From: Proteobacteria bacterium ST_bin11
Lineage (GTDB): Bacteria > Pseudomonadota > Gammaproteobacteria > Methylococcales > Methylomonadaceae
Length of the DNA: 64,000 bases
Direction: 5' to 3'
Assembly (NCBI GenBank): GCA_002083615.1
Contig: MSXO01000002.1
Span: 62,001-126,000 of the forward strand
Part shown: piece after piece, positions 18,791-28,731 of the stretch
How the letters are laid out: every line of letters starts with the position of its first letter
Numbering within the stretch: the stretch's first letter is position 1
Notes under the pieces: generated by a model
The model's database searches: none
Seen by the model: the letters and a program-made list of their open reading frames with translations, nothing else
What the model was told of the DNA's origin: nothing
Position numbers and translations under genes: made by a program

Positions 18791-21052
18791 TTAGAGGATC
18801 AGCAACTCTACCCAAAATGTGCTGCCGATGCCCGGCGTGCTGCTGACGCCAACCTTGCCGTTCATCAGCTCTGCCAATTGTTTGGTGATTGCCAGTCCTA
18901 TCCCCGTTCCCTCTATGTCGGTATTATCCGCCCCCAGACGCTGAAACGACTGGAACAATAATTGCTGTTGTTGTTCCGCGAGTCCTTCGCCCGTATCGGT
19001 GATGGAAATCCTCACCCGGTTATCGCCTATTTGGCGGCTACTGAGGGTAATGGAGCCGTTGGGACGATTATATTTCACAGCATTGGAAAGAAAATTCAAT
19101 AAAATTTGTCTGGCACGTTTCGGGTCTGCTTTCAGCGCAATGTTTTCAGGCAAGGGGTTTTCGACGATTAATTCCAGGCCTTTATTTTTCACCAACGGGG
19201 TCATCAGGGTTTGGCAATCCTTGATCAGCTCCGCCAAGTAAATACTGCCGATATTCACACTGATTTTGCCGGATTCTATTTTGGCTAGATCCAAAAGCTC
19301 GTTAATCAGCCCGAGCAAGTGCAGGCCGGCCTTGAGAATTTCATCGACCGAGTCCAGGTGAGTTGCAGCCAAAGGATGTTGGGGATCATCCATTTGCATC
19401 AACTGTGCAAAGCCGATAATCGCATTCAGCGGAGTGCGTAACTCGTGGCTCATTTGCGACAAAAACTGGCTTTTGGCCAAGCTGACTTGTTCGGTCCGAT
19501 TAATCAATTCTCGCATCACGGTTTGTTCTTCGGCTTTTTGCAGCAGCATTTTCGCCATGAGCATCCGCTCGCCGATATCGTTGATAGTCAACACGGTGCC
19601 TATCAGAGCCCCTCGGTTGCCGATTAAGGGAGCAATAGTAATATTGGCGTTCATCGCGAAATGGTCGGAAATAGTCAGGCGACTATTGCTGAATTTCAGT
19701 GGCCGGTGATTGACGACGCTTTGTTGTATCAATTCGGCGATTCGATGCTGCTTTCCTTCTATTTCCACGCAAAAAATATCGTCGATGTTTTGGCTGGCGG
19801 TCTTGGGACGTTTGCAGCCGATGATATCCAGGGCGGCAGCATTCATGTATTCGATGGAGCCCTTGCTGTCGGTGGCGATTACCCCGTCAACGATAGCATT
19901 TAACGTGATATAGGCGCGCTTGCGTTCCGCGAATAAGGATTGAATCAGCTTCTCAAAATGCCGCCAGCTACGCAACGGATAGCTGGCGATCAAGACCATT
20001 AACGTCGCGGACGGTGCAAACCAATAATGACCGATATGCAGTAAGGCCAGGCAAAACAGTAAGATGGCGACGGATAGTATTGATACCGCCAACGCTAGCC
20101 AACGTAATGAAAAAATAGTGCTGATTTTGATGGCTATTCCGGCTAACGCAAGGCTTAACAAGAACTGCCAATGCGCAGGCAGCGGTTGCCAAAGGGTTTG
20201 TTTGATGAGGCCATCCAGGCCAGCTGCGACGAAATCCACCCCGCTCATGGGTCGAGCACCAACGGCCAAGGGTGTCGGCAGTTCGCGTTCTATGCCACTC
20301 GCGGTTAGGCCGACCAGCACATATTTATCGGTGAAGAATTGTCCTGACACCGCGCCAGACAAAACATCCAAATAAGAGACCCTAGCAAAATCAGTGCTGG
20401 GATCGAAAAACGGTAACCACACCTGATAATCGCCATGCAGACCATCAAGGGGTATTTCGGTACGTAAACCGGGCAAATTCAATAATCGTTCTGGATGGTG
20501 CAACGAGAAAATGGCCAGAGGCATCGCCGGCCACCGCGAGTTGCCCAGGGACAATTGCAACAAGATGCTTCTCGTGATTCCGTCTTTATCAAAATCGACA
20601 TTCGCATGCCCCAGCACGGCGGATTCGGCAAATGCGGGCAAGGGCAGCGTTTCCACGATGTTATTGCCGTTGCGTTCGACAATAACCGGCAGCACTACCT
20701 GTTTTTGAGTTGCTAACGCGCGGCTCAAGCGAGCGTCAAGCTCCGGATGTTGTTGATCAGCTTCGGAAAAAATAAAGTCCAGCGCTATGGCTTTTGGATT
20801 TGCCGGTGAGAGAGCCTCCAATAGGCGGGCGTGAATATCTCTGGGCCAAGGCCAGCGACCCAATTGTTGTAAGCTTTTTTGATCGATCTCGATAATGACG
20901 ATGTCTTTGGAAGCTGGCCTCGCTAGTAGCGTAAGCTGGGCGTCGTAAATCCAACGATCAAACCGCCACAGTGCGTCCGAATAGCTTAAGCTGGCTGAGA
21001 AAGAGACCAGCAGCATGACGATCAATGACTTTTCAAAGCGGTGTGTCGCCAT
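18791..21052 (-). CDS. CHASE2-PAS sensor histidine kinase
   Basis: 753 residues. An N-terminal membrane helix is followed by a large extracytoplasmic CHASE2 domain (about 30-290, with IVIIEIDQKSLQQLGRWPWP and KAIALDFIF). Three more membrane helices come next (about 295-365), then a cytoplasmic PAS domain (about 380-500). A HisKA domain contains the phospho-acceptor in SHELRTPLNAI, and a HATPase domain carries EGTGIGLAITKQLAE. There is no receiver domain and no response regulator gene next to it, so its output partner is unknown. The FecR and OmpA-like genes downstream on the same strand are plausible sensory partners. Confidence 0.9.
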   Translation of the reverse strand: MATHRFEKSLIVMLLVSFSASLSYSDALWRFDRWIYDAQLTLLARPASKDIVIIEIDQKSLQQLGRWPWPRDIHARLLEALSPANPKAIALDFIFSEADQQHPELDARLSRALATQKQVVLPVIVERNGNNIVETLPLPAFAESAVLGHANVDFDKDGITRSILLQLSLGNSRWPAMPLAIFSLHHPERLLNLPGLRTEIPLDGLHGDYQVWLPFFDPSTDFARVSYLDVLSGAVSGQFFTDKYVLVGLTASGIERELPTPLAVGARPMSGVDFVAAGLDGLIKQTLWQPLPAHWQFLLSLALAGIAIKISTIFSLRWLALAVSILSVAILLFCLALLHIGHYWFAPSATLMVLIASYPLRSWRHFEKLIQSLFAERKRAYITLNAIVDGVIATDSKGSIEYMNAAALDIIGCKRPKTASQNIDDIFCVEIEGKQHRIAELIQQSVVNHRPLKFSNSRLTISDHFAMNANITIAPLIGNRGALIGTVLTINDIGERMLMAKMLLQKAEEQTVMRELINRTEQVSLAKSQFLSQMSHELRTPLNAIIGFAQLMQMDDPQHPLAATHLDSVDEILKAGLHLLGLINELLDLAKIESGKISVNIGSIYLAELIKDCQTLMTPLVKNKGLELIVENPLPENIALKADPKRARQILLNFLSNAVKYNRPNGSITLSSRQIGDNRVRISITDTGEGLAEQQQQLLFQSFQRLGADNTDIEGTGIGLAITKQLAELMNGKVGVSSTPGIGSTFWVELLIL

Positions 21053-21200
21053 GGATTTTGCTGAGGTAAGTAGGAATACTATGGAAAGTATACTAGTTGA
21101 AATTGTAATTAGTTAATATAAAACAAGGTTTTCCGCTCCTAATTGCTGGGGTTGGCAAGGCGAACGATCCTGATTTCACTGCGCCTTGAATGGATTGCTA

Positions 21201-23777
21201 CTACCGTTTCTTGGTATTGAGCAGTGCTTTTAAGCGATACAAGGTGTCCAGTGCTTGCCTAGGACTCAAATGATCCGGGTCGACTTCCTCAAGCAGCACG
21301 ACAGCCGGATGACATTCCTGACTAGTAAATAAGTCGAATTGGTTTATTTCGCGATGATTTTGCAACTCTATGTAGGCGGTATTTTCTAATTGCGCCAGCT
21401 TGTTTTTGGCATTGGCAATCACACTCTTTGGCACGCCGGCTAGCGCCGCGACTTGTAAGCCGTAGCTTTGGCTGGCTGGACCGTCCTTCACGGCATGTAA
21501 AAACACGATCTTGTCGCCATGTTCCATCGCGTCCAAATGGATGTTGTGGATGTTGCCTTGCTCTTCGGCCAGCGTGGTTAGCTCAAAATAATGGGTAGCG
21601 AACAGTGTAAAAGCTTGCGTGTGTCGGGCCAGATAATCCGCGCAGGCCCATGCTAAAGATAAGCCGTCGAAGGTACTGGTGCCTCGGCCAATTTCGTCCA
21701 TCAGAATCAAGCTATTGCTAGTGGCGTTGTGCAGGATGTTGGCAGTTTCCGACATTTCCACCATAAAAGTCGAGCGACCGCTCGCTAGATCGTCGGAAGC
21801 GCCAATCCGGGTAAATATCTTGTCTATCGGTCCGCAACGCAGCGCTTGGGCCGGCACGTAACAGCCAATGTGCGCCAGTAGCACGATGAGCGCCGCTTGG
21901 CGCATGTATGTGGATTTGCCACCCATATTAGGGCCGGTGATTACCAGCATCCGTCGCTCTATCGAGAAAGTAAGGTCATTGGCGACGAAGGGTATGCTGG
22001 AGAGAGCTTCCACCACCAAATGTCGCCCGCTGACGATCTCAATACCCGGCTGTTGAGTCAATACTGGCTGAGACAATTCCAAAGTTTCGGCGCGTTCGGC
22101 AAAGTTTACCAACACATCCAGTTCGGCTAACGCATTGGCACAATGCTGCAGATCGAGCAGCACGCCACTCAGCGTATCGAGCAACTGATCATACAAGGCT
22201 TTTTCGAAAGATAACGATTTCTCTCGGGCGCTAAGGACTTTGTCCTCAAATGACTTCAGCTCAGGCGTGATGTAACGCTCGGCACCTTTTAGGGTTTGCT
22301 TGCGCGTGTAATGTACCGGCACCTTGTCGGCTTGGGTATTGGAAATTTCGATGTAATAACCGTGCACCCGGTTGTAATTGACTTTCAGCGTGGCAATGCC
22401 GGTAGCGGCCCGTTCGCGTTGCTCCATGTCGATGAGGAATTGGTCGGCGTTCTGGCTAAGATTACGCAGTTCGTCCAGTTCCGGGTGATAGCCGGGGGCG
22501 ATCACGCCGCCGTCACGAATCAGCACCGGTGGATTATCAATAATCGCGCGTTGCAGCAGTGTCAGCAATTCAGGCTGTTCGCGTAATTGTGTGCGCAGAT
22601 GTTCCAGATGGGGGTTTTCGCTACCCGCCAGTTGGCTTTGCAGTCGTGGCAACACCGCTAAAGTCTGCCTCAATACCAGTAGATCGCGCGGTCGGGCGGA
22701 TTTCAACGCGATACGCGAGCTAATCCGTTCGATATCGCCGACTTGCCGCAGGCTGCCTTCTAGCTCCTTGTAGAGCTGATTTGCCAATAGACTGGCCACG
22801 CAGGCATAACGGCCATTCACAACGGCCTGGTCCCTCAGCGGACGGTGTATCCAGCGTCTGAGGCAGCGGCTGCCCATGGCCGTGGCGGTTTTGTCCAACA
22901 CGCCCAGTAAGGTGTATTGCAATTGGCCACTGGGATGGCTATCCAGCTCCAGATTGCGGCGGCTGGCAGCGTCCAGGCTGATGCTGTCGTTGCAATTCTC
23001 GACTCGAATGCCTTGGATATGGGGCAGAGCACTTTGTTGCGTGTCGCGCACATATTGCAGTAAACACCCGGCGGCGCAAATGGCTGCAGGAATGTGCTCG
23101 CAGCCGAAGCCCTTTAAGTCGTGGCTGTTAAACTGTTTTAAAATCAACTGTCGACAACTATCCAAGTCAAAATGCCAAGGTGGTCGTTTGCATAAACCAC
23201 GACGTTCCTTGACGCTGGGCGGTAGTGTAGTGTCCTCGTTATACAGTAACTCCGCAGGATTCAATCGCTCGATTTCGCTTAGCACTTGGGTTTCGTTGTC
23301 CAATTGCTGTAGCGTGAATTTACCGCTGCCTAAATCCAGACAGGCCAGTCCGAAGAATTTGTCAAATACTGCCAAGGCCACCAACAGATTGTCCTTACGA
23401 TCGTCCAGCAGGGCTTCATCGGTCACGGTGCCGGGCGTGACGATGCGAACTACTTTACGATCCACCGGTCCTTTGGATTTGGCCGGATCCCCGATCTGCT
23501 CGCAAATGGCGATCGATTCGCCTTGTTTTAATAAGCGGGCGATATAGTTTTCTGCCGCATGATAGGGAATGCCGGCCATCGGAATGGGTTGGCCGCCGGA
23601 ATGGCCGCGTGCCGTCAGGGTAATGTCTAATAGGTGCGCAGCCTTTTTCGCATCATCGAAAAACAGCTCGTAAAAATCGCCCATTCGGTAAAACAAAAGA
23701 GTGTCCGGCTGACCGGCTTTGATACGCAGATACTGCTGCATCATCGGGGTTTGTTGCGCTGACACGTCTTTATTCAT
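21201..23777 (-). CDS. mutS: DNA mismatch repair ATPase MutS
   Basis: Recognises mismatches and small loops and starts repair with MutL. The mismatch-binding Phe-x-Glu is Phe35-Tyr-Glu37 in GDFYELF. The ATPase has Walker A TGPNMGGKSTY near 615, Walker B LMDEIGRGTSTFDG, and a C-terminal tetramerisation region. Its 858 residues match E. coli MutS (853). It is monocistronic by spacing (150 bp to the kinase, 254 bp to glyA). Confidence 0.97.
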   Translation of the reverse strand: MNKDVSAQQTPMMQQYLRIKAGQPDTLLFYRMGDFYELFFDDAKKAAHLLDITLTARGHSGGQPIPMAGIPYHAAENYIARLLKQGESIAICEQIGDPAKSKGPVDRKVVRIVTPGTVTDEALLDDRKDNLLVALAVFDKFFGLACLDLGSGKFTLQQLDNETQVLSEIERLNPAELLYNEDTTLPPSVKERRGLCKRPPWHFDLDSCRQLILKQFNSHDLKGFGCEHIPAAICAAGCLLQYVRDTQQSALPHIQGIRVENCNDSISLDAASRRNLELDSHPSGQLQYTLLGVLDKTATAMGSRCLRRWIHRPLRDQAVVNGRYACVASLLANQLYKELEGSLRQVGDIERISSRIALKSARPRDLLVLRQTLAVLPRLQSQLAGSENPHLEHLRTQLREQPELLTLLQRAIIDNPPVLIRDGGVIAPGYHPELDELRNLSQNADQFLIDMEQRERAATGIATLKVNYNRVHGYYIEISNTQADKVPVHYTRKQTLKGAERYITPELKSFEDKVLSAREKSLSFEKALYDQLLDTLSGVLLDLQHCANALAELDVLVNFAERAETLELSQPVLTQQPGIEIVSGRHLVVEALSSIPFVANDLTFSIERRMLVITGPNMGGKSTYMRQAALIVLLAHIGCYVPAQALRCGPIDKIFTRIGASDDLASGRSTFMVEMSETANILHNATSNSLILMDEIGRGTSTFDGLSLAWACADYLARHTQAFTLFATHYFELTTLAEEQGNIHNIHLDAMEHGDKIVFLHAVKDGPASQSYGLQVAALAGVPKSVIANAKNKLAQLENTAYIELQNHREINQFDLFTSQECHPAVVLLEEVDPDHLSPRQALDTLYRLKALLNTKKR

Positions 23778-23899
23778 ACCTTGATTTCGTGGCCTAAGGG
23801 CTTGAATTGCTGATTACGACTAGTTAACGCGAGTCTGCTAGGCAGACAATCTCTGCGTCGAATTAAGACGGTATCAGCATTCTGTTGGATTTTCTCGTG

Positions 23900-23933
23900 G
23901 ATACTTTTCTTTGAACGAGCAAAGAAAAGTATC
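23900..23933. repeat. 14-bp perfect inverted repeat between glyA and mutS
   Basis: GATACTTTTCTTTG and its exact complement CAAAGAAAAGTATC flank a 6-nt spacer. It lies 123 bp upstream of mutS and 98 bp past the glyA stop (both minus). No T tract follows on either strand. Near-identical sequences recur in many proteobacterial genomes as dispersed hairpins, as far as I recall, so it may be a mobile palindromic repeat acting as a glyA terminator. Confidence 0.75.
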
Positions 23934-24031
23934 TTGTCTATTGGTTTGAGCGCCGATGTGCGAATATTTGTCGCGGCAGCGACACGCTTATTTTTTTTGA
24001 ATTGTGGCCGGGTTACTTTTGCCTGTCAGGT

Positions 24032-25291
24032 TCACGCTGCCGAATAAACCGGAAACCTAGCGCACAAAAGATGCACCTTTTCTCGCACTGCATCAATCAC
24101 GCTCTCATCCTCCAGGTTATCCATCACATCACACATCCATTCCGCCACTTGACGAACTTCGTCCTCCTTGAAGCCACGCGAAGTGGGGGCAGGGGTGCCG
24201 ACGCGGATGCCGCTGGTGACGAACGGGGATTGCGGGTCGTTGGGGACGGCGTTTTTGTTGACGGTGATATGGGCGCGACCCAAGGCGGCGTCGGCGGCTT
24301 TGCCGGTGATGCCTTTGGGGATTAATGAGACCAGCATCAAATGGTTGTCGGTGCCGCCGGAGACCACGTCAAAACCGCGTTTCATAAACACTTCGGCCAT
24401 TGCCTGAGCGTTTTTGACGACTTGTTGTTGGTAGGTTTTAAATTCCGGGGTCATGGCTTCTTTAAACGCCACGGCTTTGGCGGCGATGACATGCATCAGC
24501 GGGCCGCCTTGAATGCCGGGGAAGATGTTAGAGTTGATCTTTTTTTCCAGATCCGGGTTGCTTTTGCATAAAATCAAGCCACCGCGCGGGCCGCGCAGGG
24601 ATTTATGGGTGGTGCTGGTGACTACATCGGCAATAGGCACCGGGTTGGGGTATAAACCAGCGGCAACCAGGCCGGCGACGTGGGCCATGTCCACCACCAA
24701 ATAAGCGCCTACCTTATCAGCGATTTCGCGAAAGCGTAGCCAATCCCAGATGCGTGAATAAGCCGAGAAGCCGGCAATGATGAGTTTGGGTTTGTGCTCC
24801 AACGCCAACGCTTCAACCTGTTCGTAATCGATTTCCCCGGTGTCTTTTTTTAAACCGTATTGGATCGCGTTGTAGATTTTGCCGGAGAAGTTAGGTTTGG
24901 CGCCGTGGGTTAAATGGCCGCCGTCCGCCAGGCTTAAGCCGAGGATGGTGTCGCCGGGTTGGATTAGCGACATGAACACGGCCATATTGGCTTGCGAACC
25001 TGAATGCGGCTGCACATTGGCATAGTCGGCACCAAACAATTCCTTAGCACGATCTATCGCTAATTGCTCGACGATGTCCACATATTCGCAGCCGCCGTAA
25101 TAGCGTTTTTCCGGATAACCTTCCGCGTATTTATTGGTCAGCAGCGACCCTTGTGCTTCCAATACCCGCGGGCTGGCGTAGTTTTCTGAAGCGATCAGTT
25201 CGATATGGTCTTCCTGGCGTTGCCGTTCTTGTTCCATGGCCTGGAATAATTCGTTATCAAAACCTTCAATGGTCATCGATGTGCTAAACAT
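24032..25291 (-). CDS. glyA: Serine hydroxymethyltransferase
   Basis: A PLP enzyme joining glycine and methylene-tetrahydrofolate to serine, the C1 entry step of the serine cycle. The PLP lysine is in TSTTHKSLRGPRGG. Other family stretches are IELIASENYASPRVLEAQGS, NKYAEGYPEKRYYGG and NVQPHSGSQAN. Its 419 residues match. It is the third gene of mtdA-gckA-glyA with a 24-bp gap to glycerate kinase, which argues for a role in C1 assimilation here. Confidence 0.97.
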   Translation of the reverse strand: MFSTSMTIEGFDNELFQAMEQERQRQEDHIELIASENYASPRVLEAQGSLLTNKYAEGYPEKRYYGGCEYVDIVEQLAIDRAKELFGADYANVQPHSGSQANMAVFMSLIQPGDTILGLSLADGGHLTHGAKPNFSGKIYNAIQYGLKKDTGEIDYEQVEALALEHKPKLIIAGFSAYSRIWDWLRFREIADKVGAYLVVDMAHVAGLVAAGLYPNPVPIADVVTSTTHKSLRGPRGGLILCKSNPDLEKKINSNIFPGIQGGPLMHVIAAKAVAFKEAMTPEFKTYQQQVVKNAQAMAEVFMKRGFDVVSGGTDNHLMLVSLIPKGITGKAADAALGRAHITVNKNAVPNDPQSPFVTSGIRVGTPAPTSRGFKEDEVRQVAEWMCDVMDNLEDESVIDAVREKVHLLCARFPVYSAA

Positions 25292-25315
25292 GTGGTCTCC
25301 TCAATAAGGGTCGGG

Positions 25316-26671
25316 TTATGCGTTGGGATGCAGCAGCAGAATTTGCAAATCGGCGACATTGGTGCCGGTCGCGCCGCTTAGCAGTAAATCGTTAGCGGCT
25401 TTGAGGGCCGGATAGGCGTTATTATCGTTCAGCATGGCGTCCGGGTCGAGAGCCGCGTCGCGCATGCGCTGCAAACTGTCGTTATCCAAGATGCCGCCGG
25501 CTGCATCGGTGGGGCCGTCGCGCCCGTCAGTACCGCCGCTTAAAAACGTCCACGCGTTAGTCAGACCATATTTTTCCGCAGCCAGCGCAAAGGCGAGCGC
25601 CATTTCCTGATTGCGACCACCTTTGCCGGTTCCTTTCAAGGTAACGGTGGTTTCGCCGCCTGCGATCAGGGCTATCGGTTGAGCGATGTCCGCTGAGAGG
25701 GAAAGTGCATGCCGCACCAGTTGCTCGGCAACCAAACGCGCTTCGCCGCATAGCTGCTTGCTGTAAATTTGGGTTTGGTAACCTAAGTCGGCAGCGGCTT
25801 TCGCTGCGGCATCTACGCTGGTGGCATTGCTGCCCACCAAGGTGTAGCTGCTGTGTTGGAAAATCGGGTCCCCGCTTTTCGGTGTTTCGATTTGTAAGCC
25901 TTGCACGCCTTCTTGTAAATGCTTTTGGACGCTAAGCGGTATTTGCTGCCAAATGCCGTAGGATTCGAGTACCGTGACGGCATCTGTGAAGGTCGTATCG
26001 TCTGGCACGCTGGGGCCACTGGCGATAGCACTTAAATCGTTATCCAATACGTCGGACAGAATCAGTGCATGCAAATCGGCGGGTGCGGCGAGGCGGGCAA
26101 GGCCGCCGCCTTTGAGTTGGGAAATATGTTTACGGACGCAATTGATTTGATTAATGCTAGCGCCCGAGGCCAACAACAATTGGGTGGTGAGGATTTTTTC
26201 CGCCAGATTGACGCCCGCGACCGGGTAGGGCAGCAGGGCCGAGCCGCCGCCGGAAATCAGCACCAACGCCAGCTCGCCGGATTTGCACTCGCGCAAGCGG
26301 CTAGCGATGGTTTTTGCCGCATGCAAGCCGGCTGCATCTGGTAGCGGATGGCCTGCGCCGAAAACCTGGCAATTTTCGACGAGATCAATGTTCTCGTAGT
26401 TGGTCACGACCACGCCTTTGCCGGCAAGCCATGACTCGGGAATAATGGCTTGTGCCGCATCGGCCATCGCGCAAGCTGCTTTACCGAAGGCTACCAGATG
26501 AATGCGCCGCCAGTTGCCGTTGCGGTAGCCGTATGATTCGGAGCCTATGTGCAATTGTTCGCTATCGGCTTTAAGAAAGTTCTTAACCGCAAGCTGCGGA
26601 TCGGCTGCAGCGACTCCAGCGCGAAATATAGCGATGGCGTGTTCGCGTGACCTTGGTTTGGCTACGGGCAT
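25316..26671 (-). CDS. gckA: Glycerate 2-kinase (MOFRL family)
   Basis: Phosphorylates D-glycerate to 2-phosphoglycerate, the kinase step of the serine cycle. Its 451 residues comprise an N-terminal DUF4147 domain (VAFGKAACAMADAAQ, LVLISGGGSALLPYP) and a C-terminal MOFRL domain (LIAGGETTVTLKGTGKGGRN, FLSGGTDGRDGPTDAAGG). It sits between mtdA (17-bp gap) and glyA (24-bp gap). The gckA name follows methylotroph usage; ttuD is the usual name in tartrate users, and context favours gckA. Confidence 0.92.
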   Translation of the reverse strand: MPVAKPRSREHAIAIFRAGVAAADPQLAVKNFLKADSEQLHIGSESYGYRNGNWRRIHLVAFGKAACAMADAAQAIIPESWLAGKGVVVTNYENIDLVENCQVFGAGHPLPDAAGLHAAKTIASRLRECKSGELALVLISGGGSALLPYPVAGVNLAEKILTTQLLLASGASINQINCVRKHISQLKGGGLARLAAPADLHALILSDVLDNDLSAIASGPSVPDDTTFTDAVTVLESYGIWQQIPLSVQKHLQEGVQGLQIETPKSGDPIFQHSSYTLVGSNATSVDAAAKAAADLGYQTQIYSKQLCGEARLVAEQLVRHALSLSADIAQPIALIAGGETTVTLKGTGKGGRNQEMALAFALAAEKYGLTNAWTFLSGGTDGRDGPTDAAGGILDNDSLQRMRDAALDPDAMLNDNNAYPALKAANDLLLSGATGTNVADLQILLLHPNA

Positions 26672-26688
26672 AAGAATCCGGCAGGACC

Positions 26689-27546
26689 TTAGGCCATGGC
26701 TTTAGCGAGTGCGAAGATGATTTCCGCGTCGAACACCTGTTTGTTGCCTTCGAAAAGCTTGGCAATACAGGCCCGGTGTAAGGCCAACTTCAACGCGCCA
26801 AAGCCAATAGCGCCCCAGACGATTTTGCCGTGACGTTCTTCGCCGCGATCCAACACATCGGTGCCGCCAATGCCGACCGGCGGGGTCGCGTTAGCGTCGG
26901 CTAGTAACTGCAGATGGGGGTTGTTTTGCCAATGCTCGGGTTTTAAAAGCTCTACACCTGCCGCACCGGTGGCTAACACGATATTAGCGTCTGCAATCGC
27001 GGCAGCGCGGCTGTCGTAATCTGCTGCTTCCATTGGCGTGAGCTCGACCCCGAACCGCTCTTTCATGGCGAAACAGGCTTTTTCGGCATTAAAGATATGC
27101 CGCGAAGTAATGCTGACTTGTGCGCCTTCTAAAGCCATCATCGCCGCTGCGCGTTGACCGACCGGGCCGGTACCGGCCAAAACCACGGCTTTTTTACCAG
27201 CCAAGCTAGCGCTGCTGCCTAGCTTGGCGACTGCGGCTGCGGCGGTGGTATTGCTGCCGTTACTGTCTAGCATTACCGATACCTGGAAACCGGGGAAAAA
27301 ATGTTTCTGTACCGCTGCCAGTAAATTCTGACCGGCTTCGATATTGCTGCCGCCGATAAAAATTGCTGTATTTTTTTTGTCCTTGGGTGCGCGGGTGAAA
27401 ATAGTGCCGTCAACCAAGCCGCCGACATTGTCGGGCGTAATGTTGCCGTAGCCGATCACATGATCCGCGCCGCCGTCGTAAGCGACAACGGTGTCGAAAG
27501 CCGAGGGATGGGTGTCGGTGTCGAACTGGAATAACAATTTTTTCAT
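26689..27546 (-). CDS. mtdA: NADP-dependent methylene-H4MPT/methylene-H4F dehydrogenase
   Basis: Oxidises methylene-tetrahydromethanopterin (and in the well-studied enzyme also methylene-tetrahydrofolate) with NADP. It is a hallmark of aerobic methylotrophs. The start KKLLFQFDTD and the stretch AYDGGADHVIGYGNITPDN closely follow Methylobacterium MtdA as I remember it. VMLDSNGSNTTAAAA and the Rossmann segment VVLAGTGPVGQRAAA are also present. Its 285 residues compare with about 288. It is the first gene of the mtdA-gckA-glyA operon and divergent from mdh over a 207-bp shared promoter region. MtdB is the alternative, less likely. Confidence 0.92.
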   Translation of the reverse strand: MKKLLFQFDTDTHPSAFDTVVAYDGGADHVIGYGNITPDNVGGLVDGTIFTRAPKDKKNTAIFIGGSNIEAGQNLLAAVQKHFFPGFQVSVMLDSNGSNTTAAAAVAKLGSSASLAGKKAVVLAGTGPVGQRAAAMMALEGAQVSITSRHIFNAEKACFAMKERFGVELTPMEAADYDSRAAAIADANIVLATGAAGVELLKPEHWQNNPHLQLLADANATPPVGIGGTDVLDRGEERHGKIVWGAIGFGALKLALHRACIAKLFEGNKQVFDAEIIFALAKAMA

Positions 27547-27753
27547 TAAGCTACCTGATGTAAAAAATGGTGGCCTGCTAGGAGAGGGTTAGCCGACCGC
27601 ATTATACAGAATAATATTTGCCTCGCCGTAGAATCCAAGCAGGGTCGGAGAAGGCTGGAATTAGTGATTGTTTGCTCAAAAACTTTATGTCATATTGAAA
27701 AAGCTCGCAGTTAAGTGGGCGCGGATGAACCCAATAATCAAAGAGGAACGCAA

Positions 27754-28731
27754 ATGAAAACGCCCGTCGATATTGCTGTAACAGGTGCAGCCGGCCAGAT
27801 TAGTTATTCCTTGTTATTTCATTTGGCGTCCGGTGAATTATTGGGGCCGGATCAGCCTATCGTGCTGCGTTTATTGGAAATCCCACCAGCAATGAAGCAG
27901 TTGCAAGGTGTGGTGATGGAGTTGAACGATTGCGCGTTTCCGTTGATTAACAAAATCATCATGACCGACGATCCGAAAGTGGCCTTCGATAATGTCGATT
28001 ACGCCTTTTTGGTGGGTGCCAAGCCGCGCGGACCCGGCATGTTGCGTAGCGATCTATTGCTGGATAACGCCCAGATTTTTATCACCCAAGGTCGGGCTCT
28101 GAATGAAGTAGCCAGCCGTAATGTCAAGGTATTGGTTACTGGCAATCCGGCTAACACCAACGCCCTAATCGCCATTAATAACGCGCCGGATTTGGCGCCG
28201 GAGTGTTTTACCGCAATGACCATGCTTGATCATAAACGCGCCATTAGCCAGGTGGCCGAGAAGTGCGGCGTGCTTAGTAGAGATGTGAAGAATGTCGCTG
28301 TATGGGGTAACCATTCTTGTACGCAATATCCTGATTTACATCACGCTAAAGTGAAAGGTATGGATGTGTTGTCCTTGGTGGAAAACTCCTGGTTTGTCGA
28401 CGAATTTATCCCCACTGTGCAATACCGCGGCACGGAGATTATCAAGGTGCGCGGCCAGTCCAGCGCGGCTTCTGCGGCGCATGCGGCGATTGAGCATATG
28501 CGGGTATGGGTTGACGGTACAGACCCCGGTGACTGGGTGAGTATGGCTGTGGCGTCCGATGGCAGTTATGGGATTGAGGAAGGATTGGTTTATTCCTTTC
28601 CGGTGACGGTGGCAGACGGGGAAATCAACATCGTTAAAGGCTTGGACCTTAACGAATTCAGCTTAGCAAGATTACGTCAAAACGAAGTAGAATTAAAAGA
28701 AGAGCAGCAAGCCATTAAGCATTTACTTTAG
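27754..28731 (+). CDS. mdh: NAD-dependent malate dehydrogenase
   Basis: Interconverts malate and oxaloacetate, feeding both the TCA and serine cycles. The dinucleotide motif TGAAGQISYSLLF is at the N-terminus. Substrate and catalytic residues are in MTMLDHKRAISQ and WGNHSCTQYPD (catalytic His). I chose the ATG at 27754 (325 residues, AGAGGAACGC ribosome-binding site just upstream). An upstream frame to 27715 adds 13 unrelated residues. It resembles the cytosolic-type MDH group of about 326 residues found in many proteobacteria. Divergent from mtdA. Confidence 0.95.
   Translation: MKTPVDIAVTGAAGQISYSLLFHLASGELLGPDQPIVLRLLEIPPAMKQLQGVVMELNDCAFPLINKIIMTDDPKVAFDNVDYAFLVGAKPRGPGMLRSDLLLDNAQIFITQGRALNEVASRNVKVLVTGNPANTNALIAINNAPDLAPECFTAMTMLDHKRAISQVAEKCGVLSRDVKNVAVWGNHSCTQYPDLHHAKVKGMDVLSLVENSWFVDEFIPTVQYRGTEIIKVRGQSSAASAAHAAIEHMRVWVDGTDPGDWVSMAVASDGSYGIEEGLVYSFPVTVADGEINIVKGLDLNEFSLARLRQNEVELKEEQQAIKHLL

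Noticed and set aside
22876..23547. Plus-strand frame of 223 codons over mutS
   Set aside because: Antisense shadow of a well-conserved mutS region.
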